The translations under genes were made by a program, and so were the position numbers. The notes beneath the pieces are model-generated. The model was given only the letters and a program-made list of their open reading frames with translations. It searched no databases and had not been told where the DNA came from. Shown one piece after another: positions 21,907-23,879 of a stretch of 23,879 bases of DNA (position 1 is the stretch's first letter; the number at the start of each line of letters is the position of its first letter). Location: the NCBI GenBank assembly GCA_946482595.1, contig CAMLSD010000078.1, positions 1 through 23,879 on the forward strand. The letters run 5' to 3'. The DNA comes from an uncultured Comamonadaceae bacterium (GTDB taxonomy: Bacteria > Pseudomonadota > Gammaproteobacteria > Burkholderiales > Burkholderiaceae).

Positions 21907-22440
21907 ATGCGTCTCACCACCAAAGGTCGCTTTGCCGTCACTGCCATGATCGATCTCGCCTTGCGCGAGCATCAGGGGCCGGTGGCACTCGCCGCCATCA
22001 GTCAACGGCAGCAGATCTCACTGTCCTATCTCGAGCAACTGTTCGGCAAGCTGCGTCGCCATGAGCTGGTCGAAAGCACACGTGGCCCCGGTGGCGGCTA
22101 CTCGCTCGGTCGCAAGGCCGAGGAAATCACCGTGGCTGACATCATCGTTGCGGTCGACGAGCCGATCGACGCCACCGGCTGCGGCGGCAAGGAAAACTGC
22201 ATGGGCGACGATCAGGGGCGTTGCATGACGCACGACCTGTGGGCCAGCCTCAATGCCAAGATGATCGAGTACCTCGACTCCATCACCCTGCGCAAGCTTG
22301 TTGAAGACCAGCTCGCGCGTGGCGTGTCGATCGAGGAGCAGCCGGTCAAGCGAGCCATCTCCAGCCAGCCTGTGGTCAAGCCCATCAAGGTGAACGCACC
22401 GAATTCAGTGTTCGCCCTGGGCAACGTCTTCTCGAAGTAA
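21907..22440 (+). CDS. iscR: Fe-S cluster-sensing transcriptional regulator IscR
   Basis: IscR (Rrf2 family) represses the isc operon when it carries a [2Fe-2S] cluster. The 177-residue protein starts [19 protein letters not shown], a hallmark, followed by the winged helix ([28 protein letters not shown]). Cluster ligands are C92, C98, C106 and probably H109 ([22 protein letters not shown]); E. coli uses C92, C98, C104 and H107, so this one has two extra residues before the third Cys. AGGAG lies 7 nt before the ATG. The unconserved C-terminal tail ends FALGNVFSK. Confidence 0.96.
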   Translation: MRLTTKGRFAVTAMIDLALREHQGPVALAAISQRQQISLSYLEQLFGKLRRHELVESTRGPGGGYSLGRKAEEITVADIIVAVDEPIDATGCGGKENCMGDDQGRCMTHDLWASLNAKMIEYLDSITLRKLVEDQLARGVSIEEQPVKRAISSQPVVKPIKVNAPNSVFALGNVFSK

Positions 22441-22510
22441 GCCGCAGCGCGTCCGCCCTTCTCATGCCAGCAAGGGCCGCGTGCGGCCCGTTCACGCAAG
22501 CATTACCGAC

Positions 22511-23725
22511 ATGACTCCCCACTTTCCCATCTACATGGACTACGGCGCCACGACGCCGGTCGATCCGCGCGTCGTCGACGCCATGATCCCCTGGCTGCGC
22601 GAGCACTTCGGCAACCCGGCATCGCGCAGTCACGCCTGGGGCTGGGAAGCGGAAGAAGCCGTCGAGAAGGCGCGCACGCAGGTGGCCTCGCTGATCGGCG
22701 CCGACCCGCGCGAAATCGTCTGGACCTCCGGCGCCACCGAATCGAACAACCTCGCCATCAAGGGTGCGGCGCACTTCTACAAGACCCGGGGCAAGCACCT
22801 GATCACGGTGAAGACCGAGCACAAGGCCGTGCTCGACACCATGCGTGAACTGGAGCGTCAGGGCTTCGAGGTCACCTACCTCGACGTGCAGGAAGACGGT
22901 CTGCTCGACCTTGACCGCCTCAAGGCCGCCGTGCGCCCGGACACCATCCTGATCTCGGTGATGTTCGTGAATAACGAGATCGGCGTGATCCAGGACATTC
23001 CTGCCATCGGCACCCTGTGCCGCGAGCGCGGCATCATCTTCCACGTCGATGCGGCGCAGGCCACCGGCAAGGTGGCCATCGATCTGGCCACGCTGCCTGT
23101 CGACCTGATGAGCCTGGCCTCGCACAAGACTTATGGCCCCAAGGGCATCGGTGCGCTGTACGTGCGCCGCAAGCCGCGGGTGCGTCTCGAGGCGCAAATG
23201 CACGGCGGGGGTCATGAGCGCGGCATGCGCTCGGGCACGCTGCCCACGCACCAGATCGTCGGCATGGGCGAGGCGTTCCGCATCGCTCAGGCCGAGATGG
23301 GCACCGAAAGCGAACGCATCCGCATGCTGCAGCGCCGCCTGCTCGACGGCCTCAAGGACATCGATCAGGTCTTCATCAATGGCCACCTCGAGCGCCGGGT
23401 GCCGCACAACGTCAATGCGTCCTTCAACTTCGTCGAAGGCGAGTCGCTGATCATGGGCGTCAAGGGCATTGCGGTGTCGTCCGGCTCGGCCTGCACCTCG
23501 GCCAGCCTGGAACCCAGCTACGTGCTGCGTGCACTGGGGCGCAGCGACGAACTGGCGCATTCCAGCCTGCGCATGACCATCGGCCGCTTCACGACCGAAG
23601 AAGAAATCGACTACGCAGTGAACACCCTCAAAGACCGGGTGGCCAAGCTGCGCGAGCTGTCCCCGCTGTGGGAAATGTACAAGGACGGTGTGGATCTGAA
23701 CGCGATCCAGTGGACCGCCCATTGA
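22511..23725 (+). CDS. iscS: Cysteine desulfurase IscS
   Basis: IscS takes sulfur from cysteine and passes it to IscU for Fe-S cluster assembly, and to tRNA-thiolation and cofactor pathways. The 404-residue length is the same as in E. coli. The PLP Lys is K206 ([12 protein letters not shown]) and the persulfide Cys is C328 ([17 protein letters not shown]), both at E. coli positions. The C-terminus [18 protein letters not shown] is the conserved partner-docking tail. The ATG at 22511 was preferred to one at 22481 because of this length match. It is 70 nt after iscR. Confidence 0.97.
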   Translation: MTPHFPIYMDYGATTPVDPRVVDAMIPWLREHFGNPASRSHAWGWEAEEAVEKARTQVASLIGADPREIVWTSGATESNNLAIKGAAHFYKTRGKHLITVKTEHKAVLDTMRELERQGFEVTYLDVQEDGLLDLDRLKAAVRPDTILISVMFVNNEIGVIQDIPAIGTLCRERGIIFHVDAAQATGKVAIDLATLPVDLMSLASHKTYGPKGIGALYVRRKPRVRLEAQMHGGGHERGMRSGTLPTHQIVGMGEAFRIAQAEMGTESERIRMLQRRLLDGLKDIDQVFINGHLERRVPHNVNASFNFVEGESLIMGVKGIAVSSGSACTSASLEPSYVLRALGRSDELAHSSLRMTIGRFTTEEEIDYAVNTLKDRVAKLRELSPLWEMYKDGVDLNAIQWTAH

Positions 23726-23743
23726 TGTTGTTGGAGAACTGAC

Positions 23744-23879
23744 ATGGCATACAGCGACAAGGTCATCGACCACTACGAGAATCCGCGCAACGTCGGCTCG
23801 TTCGAGAAGGGCGACGACACGGTCGGCACCGGCATGGTGGGCGCGCCCGCCTGCGGCGACGTGATGAAGCTGCAGATCA
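23744..23879 (+). CDS. iscU: Fe-S cluster scaffold IscU, 5' part only
   Basis: The first 45 codons of the scaffold protein on which IscS builds [2Fe-2S] clusters are present; the window ends inside the gene. MAYSDKVIDHYENPRNVGSF is the usual N-terminus, and the first cluster-ligand region GMVGAPACGDVMKLQI contains the conserved Cys and Asp. GGAG lies 8 nt before the ATG, and the gene begins 18 nt after iscS. Confidence 0.96.
   Translation, partial: MAYSDKVIDHYENPRNVGSFEKGDDTVGTGMVGAPACGDVMKLQI

Overview
The window is a contiguous piece of a high-GC betaproteobacterial chromosome, most likely order Burkholderiales (Leptothrix/Rubrivivax/Comamonadaceae-like). This rests on the tyrB-uvrB and LMW-PTP-iscR-iscS-iscU orders, an intracellular PHB depolymerase, zapB-zapA followed by 6S RNA, and a Pseudomonas/Burkholderiales-type assimilatory nitrate cluster. 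No transposase, integrase, CRISPR array or tRNA was seen. Almost all DNA is coding, with short gaps and many 1-23 nt gene overlaps.

Region 1 (1-8465) concerns nitrate assimilation and signalling. It holds nirB (3' end cut off by the window edge), a PP2C phosphatase-Ser/Thr kinase hybrid with a C-terminal membrane anchor on the opposite strand, and a NarK/NasA-type nitrate transporter. Divergent from narK is a protein with a degenerate receiver, an ANTAR RNA-binding domain and two PilJ-like repeats, which I read as a one-protein nitrate-responsive antiterminator. A PAS-GGDEF protein with a degenerate active site follows. Both narK and nirB have near-perfect sigma-54 -24/-12 promoters, and nirB has an NtrC-like site about 117 bp upstream of its predicted start point. 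The narK transcript would begin with three back-to-back hairpins, one carrying an ANNGNN hexaloop of the kind ANTAR proteins bind, and includes a possible 42-codon leader ORF with a strong Shine-Dalgarno sequence.

Region 2 (8500-10633) is, on the minus strand, zapB-like, zapA, 6S RNA (closed by a 10-bp terminal stem), an EVE-domain protein and a TSUP transporter. Region 3 (10688-13709) is cobU-cobT-cobS-cobC, the complete nucleotide-loop assembly branch of cobalamin synthesis, tightly overlapped. Region 4 (13687-16334, minus strand) is phaZ, a soluble-type rsxB and nth.

Region 5 (16501-21174) is tyrB with a textbook terminator, uvrB, and a ROK-family regulator. Region 6 (21263-23879) is a low-molecular-weight tyrosine phosphatase followed by iscR, iscS and the start of iscU, with a sigma-70 promoter, an IscR-like operator and a terminator-like hairpin in the iscR leader. 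The most notable region is 1: nitrogen status (sigma-54/NtrC), nitrate sensing (ANTAR-PilJ) and Ser/Thr phosphorylation appear to meet on one transporter-reductase pair.
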